64,000 nt of DNA. Origin: Glycomyces paridis. Its GTDB lineage: Bacteria > Actinomycetota > Actinomycetes > Mycobacteriales > Micromonosporaceae. Below the pieces are notes generated by a model that saw nothing but the letters and a program-made list of their open reading frames with translations, was not told the origin of the DNA and made no database searches. Positions 8,280-18,005 of the stretch are shown here, one piece after another (the first letter of the stretch is position 1; the number at the start of each line of letters is the position of its first letter). A program made the position numbers and the translations under genes. The stretch covers positions 119,578-183,577 of the forward strand of contig NZ_STGX01000009.1 of NCBI RefSeq assembly GCF_004912155.1, read 5' to 3'.

Positions 8280-8993
8280 GTGAGCGTTCTGCAACGCTTG
8301 GAAAAACAACTGGAGGGCCTGTTCGAGGGCACCTTCAACAAGATGTTCAAGGGCGTTGTGCACCCGGTCGAGATCGCCAGCGCCATGCAGCGCGAGGCCG
8401 AGACCCACAAGGCGGTCCTCGCCGGCGGTCGCGTGCTGGTGCCGAACCGGTACGTCATCGACCTCTCCCCGCCCGACCACGACCGCCTCGCGCCGTACGC
8501 GGCGGCGCTGGCGCAGGAGCTCGCGCAGTCGCAGGCGGAGTTCATCGGCGAGAACGGCTGGACGGTCTACGGCGACGTGATCGTCGAGATCGAGCGCGGC
8601 GAGGGCCTGGACACCGGCATGTTCCGTGTGACGGCCGAGGTCGCGGCGTTGAACGAGGGTGTGGACCAGCCGGTCTCCGGCGGCGGTTACGGTCCCGCGC
8701 AGCAGCAGGCGCCCACGGGCCCGGTGCTGGTGACCGCGGACGGGCGCCAGTTCACGGTGGCGCACGGCGCGACGGTGATCGGCCGCGGTGAGCAGGCGCA
8801 GATCCGGCTGCCGGACGTGGGCATCTCGCGCCGTCACGTGCGCGTGGACTTCGACGGCCGCCAGGTGTCGGTGACCGACCTCGGTTCGACGAACGGCACG
8901 CTCGTGAACGGCCAGCGGATCGCGACGGTGAGCATGCAGCCCGGTGACGTGATCCAGATCGGCACGACCTCCCTGACGCTTCAGGCCGGCTAG
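8280..8993 (+). CDS. fhaA: FhaA-like FHA adaptor protein
   Basis: The 237-residue protein has an N-terminal DUF3662 domain (about 1-125) and a C-terminal FHA domain (about 150-235). The phosphothreonine-binding motifs GRG (about 168), SRRHV and STNGT are intact. FhaA binds phosphorylated partners of PknA/PknB such as MviN and holds back peptidoglycan precursor flipping in mycobacteria. It is much shorter than mycobacterial FhaA because the Pro/Gln linker is reduced to about 20 residues. GTG at 8280 follows GAGGAGGAGAACC. It heads the seven-gene growth operon. Confidence 0.92.
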   Translation: MSVLQRLEKQLEGLFEGTFNKMFKGVVHPVEIASAMQREAETHKAVLAGGRVLVPNRYVIDLSPPDHDRLAPYAAALAQELAQSQAEFIGENGWTVYGDVIVEIERGEGLDTGMFRVTAEVAALNEGVDQPVSGGGYGPAQQQAPTGPVLVTADGRQFTVAHGATVIGRGEQAQIRLPDVGISRRHVRVDFDGRQVSVTDLGSTNGTLVNGQRIATVSMQPGDVIQIGTTSLTLQAG

Positions 8994-9204
8994 TTCCCGG
9001 CCGACCGGCACACCCCGTCCGCGCCGCGGGCGGGGTGCCGTCGCGTCCGGGGCCGGTTCGGGACGGTGCGCAGCGGTCGAGACGTCCAGGGCCCCAAGCC
9101 GGTAGCGGTCGGATGACCGGGCGGTTCCGGCGGCTCGCCGCCTCGCCCGTGTCGACGTGGGCTACCGTGTCCTGGACCGATCGTTCGTCCGCGGGGAGCG
9201 CCGA

Positions 9205-9690
9205 ATGCCTGAGATAGTCCAGACCGTCGCCCGGTTCGGGTTCCTGGTGCTGCTGTGGCTGTTCGTGTTCGCGGCGGCCCGGACGATCACCAGGGACCTG
9301 CTCGCGCAGCGCCGCCCGGCGGCGGCCGGCCCGGCCGCGGGCCCGGTCTCGGCGCCCCCGGCCTCGGGCCGCGGCGCCCGCCCCCAGGCGCCCGCGCAGA
9401 CGGCCCAGTGGCTGGTGGTGACCACCGGCGAGCTGGCCGGGCGTCGCTTCGTGCTCTCGGGTCAGCCGATCACGATCGGGCGCGCCCCCGATTCGACGAT
9501 CGTGATCCGCGACGACTTCGCGTCGAACCGGCACGCCAGGGTGCTGCCGGTGGACGGGCAGTGGATGGTCGAGGACGTGGGCTCCACGAACGGCACGTAC
9601 CTGGGGCGCGCTAGAGTCACCAGACCCACGCCTGTCCCGCTCGGAGTGCCCATCCGGATCGGGCGTTCCTCCTTCGAGTTGCGCCCTTGA
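9205..9690 (+). CDS. fhaB: FhaB-like membrane-anchored FHA protein
   Basis: The 161-residue protein has one N-terminal membrane helix (about 8-25), a Pro/Ala-rich linker and a C-terminal FHA domain (about 70-160) with GRAPDS, SNRHA and STNGTY motifs. In mycobacteria FhaB (FipA) is a kinase substrate linked to division. ATG at 9205 is chosen because GGGGAG precedes it and the length matches the family; the longer frame from 9157 has no ribosome site. The roughly 210 bp before it hold no gene. Confidence 0.9.
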   Translation: MPEIVQTVARFGFLVLLWLFVFAAARTITRDLLAQRRPAAAGPAAGPVSAPPASGRGARPQAPAQTAQWLVVTTGELAGRRFVLSGQPITIGRAPDSTIVIRDDFASNRHARVLPVDGQWMVEDVGSTNGTYLGRARVTRPTPVPLGVPIRIGRSSFELRP

Positions 9691-9753
9691 GCTGGTGACA
9701 CGGCGATGTCGGCATCCAACGGCGGGCGTGCCCCGCGCTACGGCGGTTGAATC

Positions 9754-11013
9754 ATGAGTTTGCACCTGCGATACGCGGCCATCTCCGATCGCGGGGTGGT
9801 GAGGCAAGGGAACCAGGACTCGGTGTTCGCCGGGTCCCACTTCGTGGCGGTCGCCGACGGCATGGGCGGCATGGCCGCCGGTGACCTCGCCTCCGCGATC
9901 GTCGTCAACACGATCGCCCGGCTGGACGTGCCCCCGCCCGCCGACTCGGTCGTGGACGAGCTCGCCGACGCCGTCGCCGACGCGAACCGGGCGATCCGCC
10001 GCGTCGTGGCCGACGACCCGCAGAAGGAGGGCATGGGCACCACGCTCACCGCCCTGTGGTTCGACGGCGAGTGGTTCAACCTCGTGCACATCGGGGACTC
10101 GCGGGCCTACCGGATGCGCGACGGCGGGTTCGAGCAGATCACCGTCGACGACACGTACGTGCAGATGCTCGTCGACGAGGGCCGCATCACCGCCGAGGAG
10201 GCCGAGCGGCACCCGCAGCGCTCGCTCCTGCTGCGCGCGCTCGGCGCCTCCGAGGTCGAGCCGGCGTTCCAGACCCTCAAGGGCGTGCCCGGCGACCGGC
10301 TCCTGCTGTGCTCCGACGGCCTCTCGGGGCCGGTCTCCGACGCCGACATCGCCCGGACCCTCCAGACCGCGGCCTCGCCGCAGGAGGCCGCCGAATCGCT
10401 CGTCCAGCAGGCCCTGGACGCGGGCGCCCCCGACAACGTCACCGTGCTCATCGCCGACGTCGTCGAAGAGGACCCCGGGGACCAGCGCCCCATCATCGGC
10501 GGCGCCGCCGCCGACGCCCGCCTGGCCGAGTCCGACACGGCGGTCCTGCGCGCGATCCAAGCCGAGGAGGAGGGGCCCGAAGAGGCCCCCGACGCCGAAG
10601 AGGAACCCGCCCCGAAGAGCCGCAGGCGCGGGCGCGTGTGGCGCACCATCCTCGCCTGCCTCATCGTCCTGGCCCTGGCCGCCGGCGGCGGCGTGTGGTG
10701 GATCCGCACCCAGTACTTCGTCGGGGTCTCGGATGCGGGCAACATCAGCATCTACCGGGGCCTCCCTTTTGAGGTGGCCGGCCTCCAGGCCGCATGGCTG
10801 GAGGTCGAGTCGGCCCGCCCCGCCGAGGACGCGAACGACGCCGAGGAGGCCGACCTCCAGGACGGCATCACCGCCGACAGCCTCGCCGACGCCGAGGCCG
10901 AACTCGACGACCTCGTCGACCCGGCCGCGACGAACACCCGCCTCGACCCGATCTGCGCGAGCATCGACGCCGAGTCGGTCCCGGCCGCCGCGAAGGACTG
11001 CCGCGACGACTGA
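9754..11013 (+). CDS. pstP: PP2C-type Ser/Thr phosphatase
   Basis: PstP reverses phosphorylation by PknA/PknB and acts on wall-synthesis proteins at the membrane. The 419-residue protein has an N-terminal PP2C domain (1-240) with metal-binding motifs NQDSV, VADGMGGM, GDSRAYR, CSDGL and DNVTVL. A Glu/Pro-rich linker and one membrane helix (about 297-316) precede an external tail of about 100 acidic residues. The tail ends with two cysteines 15 positions apart. This fits the mycobacterial order, between FhaB and RodA. Confidence 0.95.
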   Translation: MSLHLRYAAISDRGVVRQGNQDSVFAGSHFVAVADGMGGMAAGDLASAIVVNTIARLDVPPPADSVVDELADAVADANRAIRRVVADDPQKEGMGTTLTALWFDGEWFNLVHIGDSRAYRMRDGGFEQITVDDTYVQMLVDEGRITAEEAERHPQRSLLLRALGASEVEPAFQTLKGVPGDRLLLCSDGLSGPVSDADIARTLQTAASPQEAAESLVQQALDAGAPDNVTVLIADVVEEDPGDQRPIIGGAAADARLAESDTAVLRAIQAEEEGPEEAPDAEEEPAPKSRRRGRVWRTILACLIVLALAAGGGVWWIRTQYFVGVSDAGNISIYRGLPFEVAGLQAAWLEVESARPAEDANDAEEADLQDGITADSLADAEAELDDLVDPAATNTRLDPICASIDAESVPAAAKDCRDD

Positions 11014-11167
11014 GCGTCACCGTTGTAGGCTCACTGCGACCGGACGGCCGGGCGCCGGGGACCGAGCGCGCTGGCGCGCAAGCACTGTTGCCGACTGAGC
11101 GACGGTCCTCCGCACGGGGCCCGGGACGCGCACCATCCAGAGTCGATCCGAGACGCGAGGGGAAACG

Positions 11168-13081
11168 ATGGCCCAGCCCATGTCGGCCACCGCCCGGCCG
11201 GTGGGGCCGTCCGAGCCGCCGCTGACGCCCCTGGCGGGCATGCCCAAGCGCATCGGCCGCGAAGTGACCATGCTGCTCATGGCCGGCGTGGCGGTGTTCC
11301 TCTTCCAGCTGTCGATCGACGTGGCGCTCACCGACACGACCACGTCGGTCACCTACCTGCTGCCGCTGGTGTGGTTCATCGTCACCCTGTGCGCGTGGGC
11401 CGCCGTGAAGTTCCTCGCCCCGAACGCCGACCCGCTGTTCGTGCCGATCGCCGCGTTCCTCACCGGCATCGGCATCGTCTTCATCAGGCGCCTGGACCGG
11501 ACCGCGATCCGCGAGGAGGCCCTCCCGGCCGACGCGGGCGTGTTCGCCGGGCAGGGCGGGCGCCAGCTCATGTACTACATGGCCGCGGTCGTGCTGCTCA
11601 CGGTGTTCCTCGCGGTCGTGCGCAACCACCGGGTGCTGCGCGGCTACGCGTACATCCTGCTGTTCGCGGGCATCGCGCTGGCGGCGCTGCCGGGCTTCCT
11701 TCCGGCCTCGATCTCCTCGTCGGGCGGTTCGAAGAACTGGATCCGGTTCGGCTCCTTCTCGATCCAGCCCAGCGAGTTCGCCAAGCTCATGCTGCTGATC
11801 TTCTTCGCGGTGTACCTGGTGCGCAAGCGGGACATGCTCTCGGTGGCGGGCAAGAAGATCCTCGGGCTCCAGCTGCCGCGCATGAAGGACCTGGGCCCGA
11901 TCGTCATCGTCTGGGCCGCGAGCCTGCTCATGCTCATCATGGAGCGCGACCTGGGCACCTCGCTGCTGCTGTTCAGCATCTTCCTGTCGATGCTGTACAT
12001 GGCGACGCGGCGGGCCTCGTGGATCCTCATCGGCCTCACGATGTTCATCGGCGGCTGCATCGCGATCTACCCGTTCTTCGGGCACCTCCAGACTCGCGTC
12101 GCGATCTGGTCCGACCCGTGGGCGTACGTCGGCGACCCGGTGAACGACTCCTACCAGCTCGTCGAGGGCCTGGTCGCGATCAACACCGGCGGGCTGCTGG
12201 GCACTGGCCTCGGCGCGGGCAACCCGAACCGCATCCCGGCCGCCGAATCGGACTTCATCCTCGCCGCGATCGGCGAGGAGGCCGGGCTCATAGGGCTCAT
12301 CGGCATCCTGCTGCTGTACGCGGTCCTCGTCGAGCGCGGTTTCAAGACCGGCATCATGTCGCGGGACCTGTTCGGCAAGCTCATGGCCGGCGGCCTCGCG
12401 TTCCTTGTCGCGTTCCAGCTGTTCGTCGTCTTCGGCGGCGTCACCGGGCTCATCCCGATGACCGGCCAGACGACGCAGTTCCTCGCCGCGGGCGGCTCCT
12501 CGCTCGTCGGCTCCTGGCTGCTCATCGGCCTGCTCGTGCGCGTCTCCGACGACGCCCGCAAGCCCTGGCAGGCCTCCTTCGGCCTCCAGAAGACCGAGGC
12601 CCCGCCGGAGTTCCTCGCCGAGCAGGCCGCCAAGCGCGCCGCCGAGGAGGCCGCGAAGGCCCAGGCGGCGGGAGTGGCCGACTCCGGGCCGATTCCCGGC
12701 GGCGACCAGCCGACCGAGCTCATCATCCCCGGGCATCTCCAGGGCGGCCCGGGCACCGGGACCGTGGAGGAGGACGTGGTCGGCCCGCTCCCCGGCTCGC
12801 CCCCGCCGTACAGCCCGCCCGGCTCCCCGCCCTACGGCCCCGGCTCCACCGGCAGCCCGACGACCGAGCGGGCCCCGCAGACGCCGCCCCCGCCGCCGGA
12901 GTCCTCCTACGGGCCCGCGAGCGGCCCCGGCCTGCCGACGCGGCCCGCCCCGCAGTCGCCGCAGCGACCGCCGCAGGGCCCCCCGCCTCCGCCGCCGTCC
13001 GTGTTCGGCACCCCGCCCCCCGACCCTTACCGCAGTCCGCCGCCGTCCGGCGGCGACCAGAAGAAGGAGGGCGGCGAATGA
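11168..13081 (+). CDS. rodA: RodA/FtsW-family SEDS peptidoglycan polymerase
   Basis: SEDS proteins polymerise lipid II into glycan strands together with a class B PBP. This 637-residue member has about ten to twelve membrane helices over residues 30-475. Family signatures include the large external loop with DSYQLVEGLVAINTGGLLG and the GIPMTG-like LIPMTGQTTQFLAAGGSSL. Residues from about 480 to the end form an unusually long cytoplasmic Ala/Glu- then Pro-rich tail. It follows pstP by about 150 bp and overlaps pbpA by ATGA, so polymerase and transpeptidase are made together. Confidence 0.95.
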   Translation: MAQPMSATARPVGPSEPPLTPLAGMPKRIGREVTMLLMAGVAVFLFQLSIDVALTDTTTSVTYLLPLVWFIVTLCAWAAVKFLAPNADPLFVPIAAFLTGIGIVFIRRLDRTAIREEALPADAGVFAGQGGRQLMYYMAAVVLLTVFLAVVRNHRVLRGYAYILLFAGIALAALPGFLPASISSSGGSKNWIRFGSFSIQPSEFAKLMLLIFFAVYLVRKRDMLSVAGKKILGLQLPRMKDLGPIVIVWAASLLMLIMERDLGTSLLLFSIFLSMLYMATRRASWILIGLTMFIGGCIAIYPFFGHLQTRVAIWSDPWAYVGDPVNDSYQLVEGLVAINTGGLLGTGLGAGNPNRIPAAESDFILAAIGEEAGLIGLIGILLLYAVLVERGFKTGIMSRDLFGKLMAGGLAFLVAFQLFVVFGGVTGLIPMTGQTTQFLAAGGSSLVGSWLLIGLLVRVSDDARKPWQASFGLQKTEAPPEFLAEQAAKRAAEEAAKAQAAGVADSGPIPGGDQPTELIIPGHLQGGPGTGTVEEDVVGPLPGSPPPYSPPGSPPYGPGSTGSPTTERAPQTPPPPPESSYGPASGPGLPTRPAPQSPQRPPQGPPPPPPSVFGTPPPDPYRSPPPSGGDQKKEGGE

Positions 13082-14544
13082 ACCCGGCCCTGCGCCGCAT
13101 GGGCGTCATCGCGCTGATCCTGCTGGGCGCCCTCATCGCCCAGGTCACCTGGGTGGGCTTCTTCCACCACGAGGACTACGAGGGCCAGGCCGCGGGCCGG
13201 ACCCTTCTCGACGAGTACGGGGTGCCGCGCGGGTCGATCTACGCGGGGGACGTGCTCATCGCCCAGTCGGTCCCCACCGAGAACTCCGACTACGGCTACC
13301 AGCGCGACTACCCCGAAGGCGACTACTTCGGGAACATCACCGGGTTCAAGTCGCTCATCTACGGCGTCTCCAACATGGAGGCCGCCGAGAACGACCTCCT
13401 CTCGGGCACCAGCTCGCTGCTCGCCTTCGACGACTTCTGGGCCACGGTCCTCAAGGAGCGCAAGCCGGGCGGGGACGTCATCACCACGATCGACGCCGAC
13501 CTCCAGAAGGCCGCGTACGACGCCATCGCCGAGACCGGCGTCAACGGCGCGGCGGTCGTCCTCGACCCGCAGACCGGCCGCATCCTCGCGCAGGCCTCCT
13601 ACCCGGGCTGGAACCCGACCGAGGTCTCCTCCAACGACGGCGACACCGCGACCGCCGCATGGGAGGCGGTCATGAACGAGGACGAGGACCAGCCGGCGTT
13701 CGACCGCTCCCGCCAGGGCCACTACCCGCCCGGCTCGACGTTCAAGACCATCGTCGCCGCCGCGTTCATCGAGAACGGCGGCAGCGCCGACTCGATCGTC
13801 AAGGCCGGCAACTCCTACACCGCGCCGGGCACCGACCACGAGATCACCAACTCCAGCAACCAGTGCCCTGCCGAGGAGATGACCCTCGAAGAGGCGTTCG
13901 CGAAGTCCTGCAACACCACCTTCTCGCGGATGTGCGTCGAGGAGCTCTCCGTCGAGGACATCCAGGAGACCGCCGAGGCCTTCGGCTTCGGCGAGGTCTA
14001 CGAGACCCCGCTGTACTCGGCCGAGTCCGTCATGGGCGACATCAGCGAAGACGCCTTCCGCGCCCAGGCCTGCATCGGCCAGCAGGAGGTCCGCGAGACC
14101 GTCCTCCAGAACGCGCTCATCGCCGCGACCATCGCCAACGACGGGGAGCGCATGGCCCCCCAGCTCGTCGACGAGCTCACCGACTCCGCCGGCGAGACGG
14201 TCCAGAAGGGCGGCGAGGAGTCCCTGGGCCGCTCGATCAGCAAGGACACCGCCGAGCAGCTGCGCATCATCATGGAGGCCGTCGTCGACTACGGCTCCGG
14301 CTCCAACGCCCAGATCGACGGCTACACCGTCGGCGGCAAGACCGGCACCGCCGAGCACTCCGAGGGCGCCGAGGGCTCCGAGGCCCCGCACGGCTGGTTC
14401 CACGGCTGGGCCATGGGCGAGGACGGCGAACCGGCCGTCGCCGTCTGCGTGTTCCTCGACTCCTACGGCGACGGCGCCTCCGCCCAGGCCGCCGAGATCT
14501 CCGGCGACCTCATGCAGCAGGTCCTCGACGGTCCCGCGGACTGA
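13078..14544 (+). CDS. pbpA: Class B penicillin-binding protein (transpeptidase)
   Basis: PbpA crosslinks peptidoglycan as the partner of RodA. The 488-residue protein has a single N-terminal membrane anchor (about 7-27), a dimerisation region, then a transpeptidase domain. All three active-site motifs are present: Ser220-T-F-Lys223, Ser277-Cys-Asn279 and Lys421-Thr-Gly423. The ATG at 13078 is set by the four-base overlap with rodA; the same frame is open far upstream inside rodA but is not coding there. About 170 bp without a gene separate it from pknA. Confidence 0.95.
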   Translation: MNPALRRMGVIALILLGALIAQVTWVGFFHHEDYEGQAAGRTLLDEYGVPRGSIYAGDVLIAQSVPTENSDYGYQRDYPEGDYFGNITGFKSLIYGVSNMEAAENDLLSGTSSLLAFDDFWATVLKERKPGGDVITTIDADLQKAAYDAIAETGVNGAAVVLDPQTGRILAQASYPGWNPTEVSSNDGDTATAAWEAVMNEDEDQPAFDRSRQGHYPPGSTFKTIVAAAFIENGGSADSIVKAGNSYTAPGTDHEITNSSNQCPAEEMTLEEAFAKSCNTTFSRMCVEELSVEDIQETAEAFGFGEVYETPLYSAESVMGDISEDAFRAQACIGQQEVRETVLQNALIAATIANDGERMAPQLVDELTDSAGETVQKGGEESLGRSISKDTAEQLRIIMEAVVDYGSGSNAQIDGYTVGGKTGTAEHSEGAEGSEAPHGWFHGWAMGEDGEPAVAVCVFLDSYGDGASAQAAEISGDLMQQVLDGPAD

Positions 14545-14713
14545 CCGTTCGGTGAACATCAGGGACCGGGTACGACACGGTTCCCTCACGATCCCCGCAC
14601 ACGGCAACCCCGGCACCCGCTCTGACGTGGATATAGGGCGGATCGACGCCGCAGGCGCCAGGCGGCCTGACAGTAGACTGAACCGTCGACCCCCGGAGAG
14701 ATGAGGAGACGCC

Positions 14714-15988
14714 GTGTTGAGCCCCGATATGCTCCTCGGGCAACGCTATCGCCTGCGCGAACGCATTGCCGTGGGCGGTATGGGCGAGGTCTGGCGGGCC
14801 GAGGACACCGTCCTTGAGCGCACCGTCGCTGTCAAGGCCATGCTCCCCTCGCTCCTGAGCGAACCGGGCTTCGCGCAGCGGTTCACCGCCGAGGCCAAGA
14901 CCGTCGCCGCCCTCACCCATCCCCACATCGTCAACGTCCACGACTTCGGCAACGCCGACCTGCCCGACGGCCAGACCACCGCGTACCTCGTCATGGAGTT
15001 CGTCGAGGGCAAGTCCCTCGCCGACCTCATCGCCGCGCGCGGACGCATCGACGCCCGCGAGCTCATGCCCATCATCGCGGCCACCGCCGAGGCCCTCCAG
15101 CAGGCCCACGACCGGGGCGTCATCCACCGCGACATCAAACCGGGGAACATCCTCGTCCGCGACCGGGACGGCCAGGCCGTCCTCACCGACTTCGGCATCG
15201 CCCGCTCCGGCGCCTCCGGCGACCTCACCCAGACCGGCGCCGTCATGGGCACCGCCTCCTACATCGCGCCCGAGCAGGCCGAGGGCACCGGCGTCCTGCC
15301 CGCCTCCGACATGTACTCCCTCGGCGTCGTCGCCTTCCACGGCCTCACCGGGCACCGGCCCTTCCAGGCCGAGAACCCCATCGAACTCGCGCTCCACCAC
15401 GTGCGCACCCCCGCCCCGCCGCTGCCGCTCGACGTCCCGCCGGGCGTGCGGGCCTTCGTCGAGCGCGCCATGGGCAAGGACCCGCACCGGCGCTTCGCGA
15501 CCGCCGCCGACATGGCCGCCGCCGCCCGCGTCGCCGTCGACGCGCCCGGCGCGACCTCCGTCATGCCCCCCGTCGGCGCGCTCCCGCAGCGCGCTGGCGT
15601 CGTGACCATGGGCGGCCCGCCCGCGGGCGTCGCCGAGCCCTCCCTGGTCCCGCGACAGGGCTCGCACCCCGGTTCGCCGCCGAGCATCAACCTCGGCGCC
15701 GTTCCCCCCGCTCAGGGCTCCAGCGCCCCGAACAAGAACTTCATCAAGGTGCTCATCGCCGTCGGGGCGCTCGTCCTGGTCGGCGGTATGGTGGTGCTGC
15801 TGATGAACCTCCCCGGCGGCGACGACCCCGAGGGCGGCGAGAACACCACGCCCGACACCAGCACTACGCAGGCCGAGGAGGACACCTCGCCCGAGGAGCA
15901 GACCTCCGGACCGGACGAGGGCGCCGAGACCACCAAGGGCGGTGGCGTGGGCGAATGCCTGCCCGGGGCCGAATGCAACGACCGATAG
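14714..15988 (+). CDS. pknA: Receptor-like Ser/Thr protein kinase PknA
   Basis: PknA phosphorylates division and wall proteins. The 424-residue protein has a kinase domain (about 1-270) with GGMGEV, Lys41, catalytic Asp140 in HRDIKPGN, DFG 159-161 and activation-loop threonines in DLTQTGAVMGT. A Pro/Ala-rich linker and one membrane helix (about 345-370) follow, then a short Thr/Glu-rich external tail with two cysteines six positions apart. No PASTA repeats are present, as in other PknA proteins. GTG at 14714 follows GATGAGGAGAC. Confidence 0.95.
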   Translation: MLSPDMLLGQRYRLRERIAVGGMGEVWRAEDTVLERTVAVKAMLPSLLSEPGFAQRFTAEAKTVAALTHPHIVNVHDFGNADLPDGQTTAYLVMEFVEGKSLADLIAARGRIDARELMPIIAATAEALQQAHDRGVIHRDIKPGNILVRDRDGQAVLTDFGIARSGASGDLTQTGAVMGTASYIAPEQAEGTGVLPASDMYSLGVVAFHGLTGHRPFQAENPIELALHHVRTPAPPLPLDVPPGVRAFVERAMGKDPHRRFATAADMAAAARVAVDAPGATSVMPPVGALPQRAGVVTMGGPPAGVAEPSLVPRQGSHPGSPPSINLGAVPPAQGSSAPNKNFIKVLIAVGALVLVGGMVVLLMNLPGGDDPEGGENTTPDTSTTQAEEDTSPEEQTSGPDEGAETTKGGGVGECLPGAECNDR

Positions 15989-16058
15989 CGGGTTTTCCGG
16001 GCCCGCGCTGCCACTAGAATCAACCCGCGATGAACGGAACACGAGGACGTAAAACGCG

Positions 16059-17954
16059 ATGACGACAGAGCCCCGCCTGCTCGGCGGCAGATACGAGATC
16101 GGCGAGATCGTCGGCTACGGCGGGATGGCAGAAGTCCACCGCGGCCGCGACCTCCGACTCGGCCGCGACGTCGCGGTGAAACTGCTGCGGGCCGACCTGT
16201 CCCGCGACGAGTCCTTCCTCATCCGGTTCCAGCGCGAGGCCCAGAACTCGGCGTCCCTCAACCACCCGAACATCGTCGCCGTCTTCGACACCGGCGAGGA
16301 CGCCGGCATCCCGTACATGGTGATGGAGTTCGTCAACGGCCGCACCCTCAAAGAGGTCCTGCTCGCCGAGGGCCGCTTCGACCCGGCGGCGGCCTGCGAA
16401 ATCGTCGCCGACATGTGCTCGGCCCTCGACTTCAGCCACAAGCACCACATCATCCACCGGGACGTCAAACCCGGCAACGTGATGCTCTCGGACACCAACC
16501 AGGTCAAGGTCATGGACTTCGGCATCGCCCGGGCCCTCGCCTCGAACCAGGCGACCATGACCCAGACCAGCGCGGTCATCGGCACCGCGCAGTACCTCTC
16601 GCCCGAGCAGGCGCGCGGCGAGACCGTCGACGCCCGCTCCGACGTGTACGCGGTCGGCTGCGTCCTCTACGAGCTCCTCGTGGGGCACCCGCCGTTCACC
16701 GGCGACAACCCCGTCTCCGTCGCCTACCAGCATGTGCGCGAGGAGGCCCGCCCGCCTTCGGAGCTGAACCCGAACATTCCGGCGTCGGTGGACGCCGTGA
16801 TCATGAAGGCCCTCGCGAAGAACCCCGAGAACCGGTACCACTCGGCCGGTGAGATGCGGGAAGACCTCATCCGCGCCGCCCGCGGCCAGGCCGTCATGGC
16901 CCCCGCCGTCATGGGCGTGGCCGACCGGACCCAGCTCATCGACGGCGACTCCACCGCCCCCATCACCCCGATCGCGACCTCGTCTTCGAAGCGCCGCCCC
17001 TGGCTCATCGCGCTCGGCGTGATCCTCGCGCTCGTGGCGGTCAGCGCCGCGACCTGGGGGATCATGAAGGCGATGAACGAGGCCGCCCTGGTGACGGTGC
17101 CGACGGTGATCGGCCTGTCCGAGGAGGACGCCACGGCCGAACTCACTTCGAGGGACCTCGAAGTGAAGGTCGAGACCGAGGTCGCCGACGACCCGAAGAA
17201 CGATTCGATCGGCAAGGTCATCGACCAGAACCCCGACCCGAGCGACGAGGTCGAGCAGGGCAGCGAGGTCACCATCACGATCATGACCGCGCCCGACAAG
17301 GTCGAGGTCGAGGACGTGGTCAACGAGCTCTACGACGACGCCGAGGCCACCCTGATCGACCAGGGCCTGACGGTGGACCGCCAGAACGTCGCCAGCACCG
17401 AGCCCGAGGGCACGGTCCTCAGCCAGGACCCCGAGGCCGGCGAAATGGTCGACCTCAAGACCGAGGTGGTCCTCACGGTCTCCTCCGGCGGCCAGGCCAC
17501 GGTGCCCGACGTCTTCGGCATGACCGTCGATACGGCGACCACGACCCTCCAGAACTCCGGTTTCGAAGTCGAGGTCGTCTGGGGCGACGGCGGTGACACC
17601 CTCGGCGTCGTCTACGACCAGAGCCCCGGCAAGGACTCCACGGAGGAGAAGAACTCCACGGTGACCATCACCGCCAAGGGCGTCCCGGTCACCTGGGACG
17701 CGGCCACGACCCCGACGGACCTCCAGACCGCCCTGTCGACCGCGGGCCTCACCGCCACCGTCGACGGCGACCCCGAAGCCACCGTGATCGAATCCGTGAC
17801 CGGCCCCGACGGCCCCCTCACCAGCGGCGACGTGGTCGCCCCGGGCTCGGAGATCACCATCGTCCCGGTCGCCGAAGACGGCGGAGGCGGCGGCGACGAA
17901 ACCGAGACGCCCACAGAAGACGAATGCGGGATCACCAACCCTGAAGACTGCTGA
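16059..17954 (+). CDS. pknB: PASTA-domain Ser/Thr protein kinase PknB
   Basis: PknB senses muropeptides or lipid II through external PASTA repeats and controls growth. The 631-residue protein has a kinase domain with GGMAEV, Lys41, Asp135 in HRDVKPGN, DFG and the activation loop TMTQTSAVIGT. A membrane helix is near 312-335, followed by three canonical PASTA repeats and a fourth, degenerate one (about 545-605). It ends in a Gly/Glu/Thr-rich tail with a cysteine pair (CGITNPEDC). It is the last gene of the operon and is followed by a strong hairpin. Confidence 0.96.
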   Translation: MTTEPRLLGGRYEIGEIVGYGGMAEVHRGRDLRLGRDVAVKLLRADLSRDESFLIRFQREAQNSASLNHPNIVAVFDTGEDAGIPYMVMEFVNGRTLKEVLLAEGRFDPAAACEIVADMCSALDFSHKHHIIHRDVKPGNVMLSDTNQVKVMDFGIARALASNQATMTQTSAVIGTAQYLSPEQARGETVDARSDVYAVGCVLYELLVGHPPFTGDNPVSVAYQHVREEARPPSELNPNIPASVDAVIMKALAKNPENRYHSAGEMREDLIRAARGQAVMAPAVMGVADRTQLIDGDSTAPITPIATSSSKRRPWLIALGVILALVAVSAATWGIMKAMNEAALVTVPTVIGLSEEDATAELTSRDLEVKVETEVADDPKNDSIGKVIDQNPDPSDEVEQGSEVTITIMTAPDKVEVEDVVNELYDDAEATLIDQGLTVDRQNVASTEPEGTVLSQDPEAGEMVDLKTEVVLTVSSGGQATVPDVFGMTVDTATTTLQNSGFEVEVVWGDGGDTLGVVYDQSPGKDSTEEKNSTVTITAKGVPVTWDAATTPTDLQTALSTAGLTATVDGDPEATVIESVTGPDGPLTSGDVVAPGSEITIVPVAEDGGGGGDETETPTEDECGITNPEDC

Positions 17955-17976
17955 ACTCGGACAAGAAGCCTTACAG

Positions 17977-18005
17977 AGGGCCCCACCGTCTCGCGGTGGG
18001 GCCTT
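17977..18005 (+). terminator. Terminator of the fhaA-pknB operon
   Basis: A 12-bp stem (17977-17988 with 17994-18005, one G-T pair) surrounds a five-base loop, 22 bp after the pknB stop. Confidence 0.8.

Noticed and set aside
11371-13077. N-terminal extension of pbpA through the rodA region (over 1000 residues in total)
   Set aside because: The extension is Arg/Pro-rich and overlaps rodA fully. The ATGA junction and a membrane anchor mark the real pbpA start at 13078.
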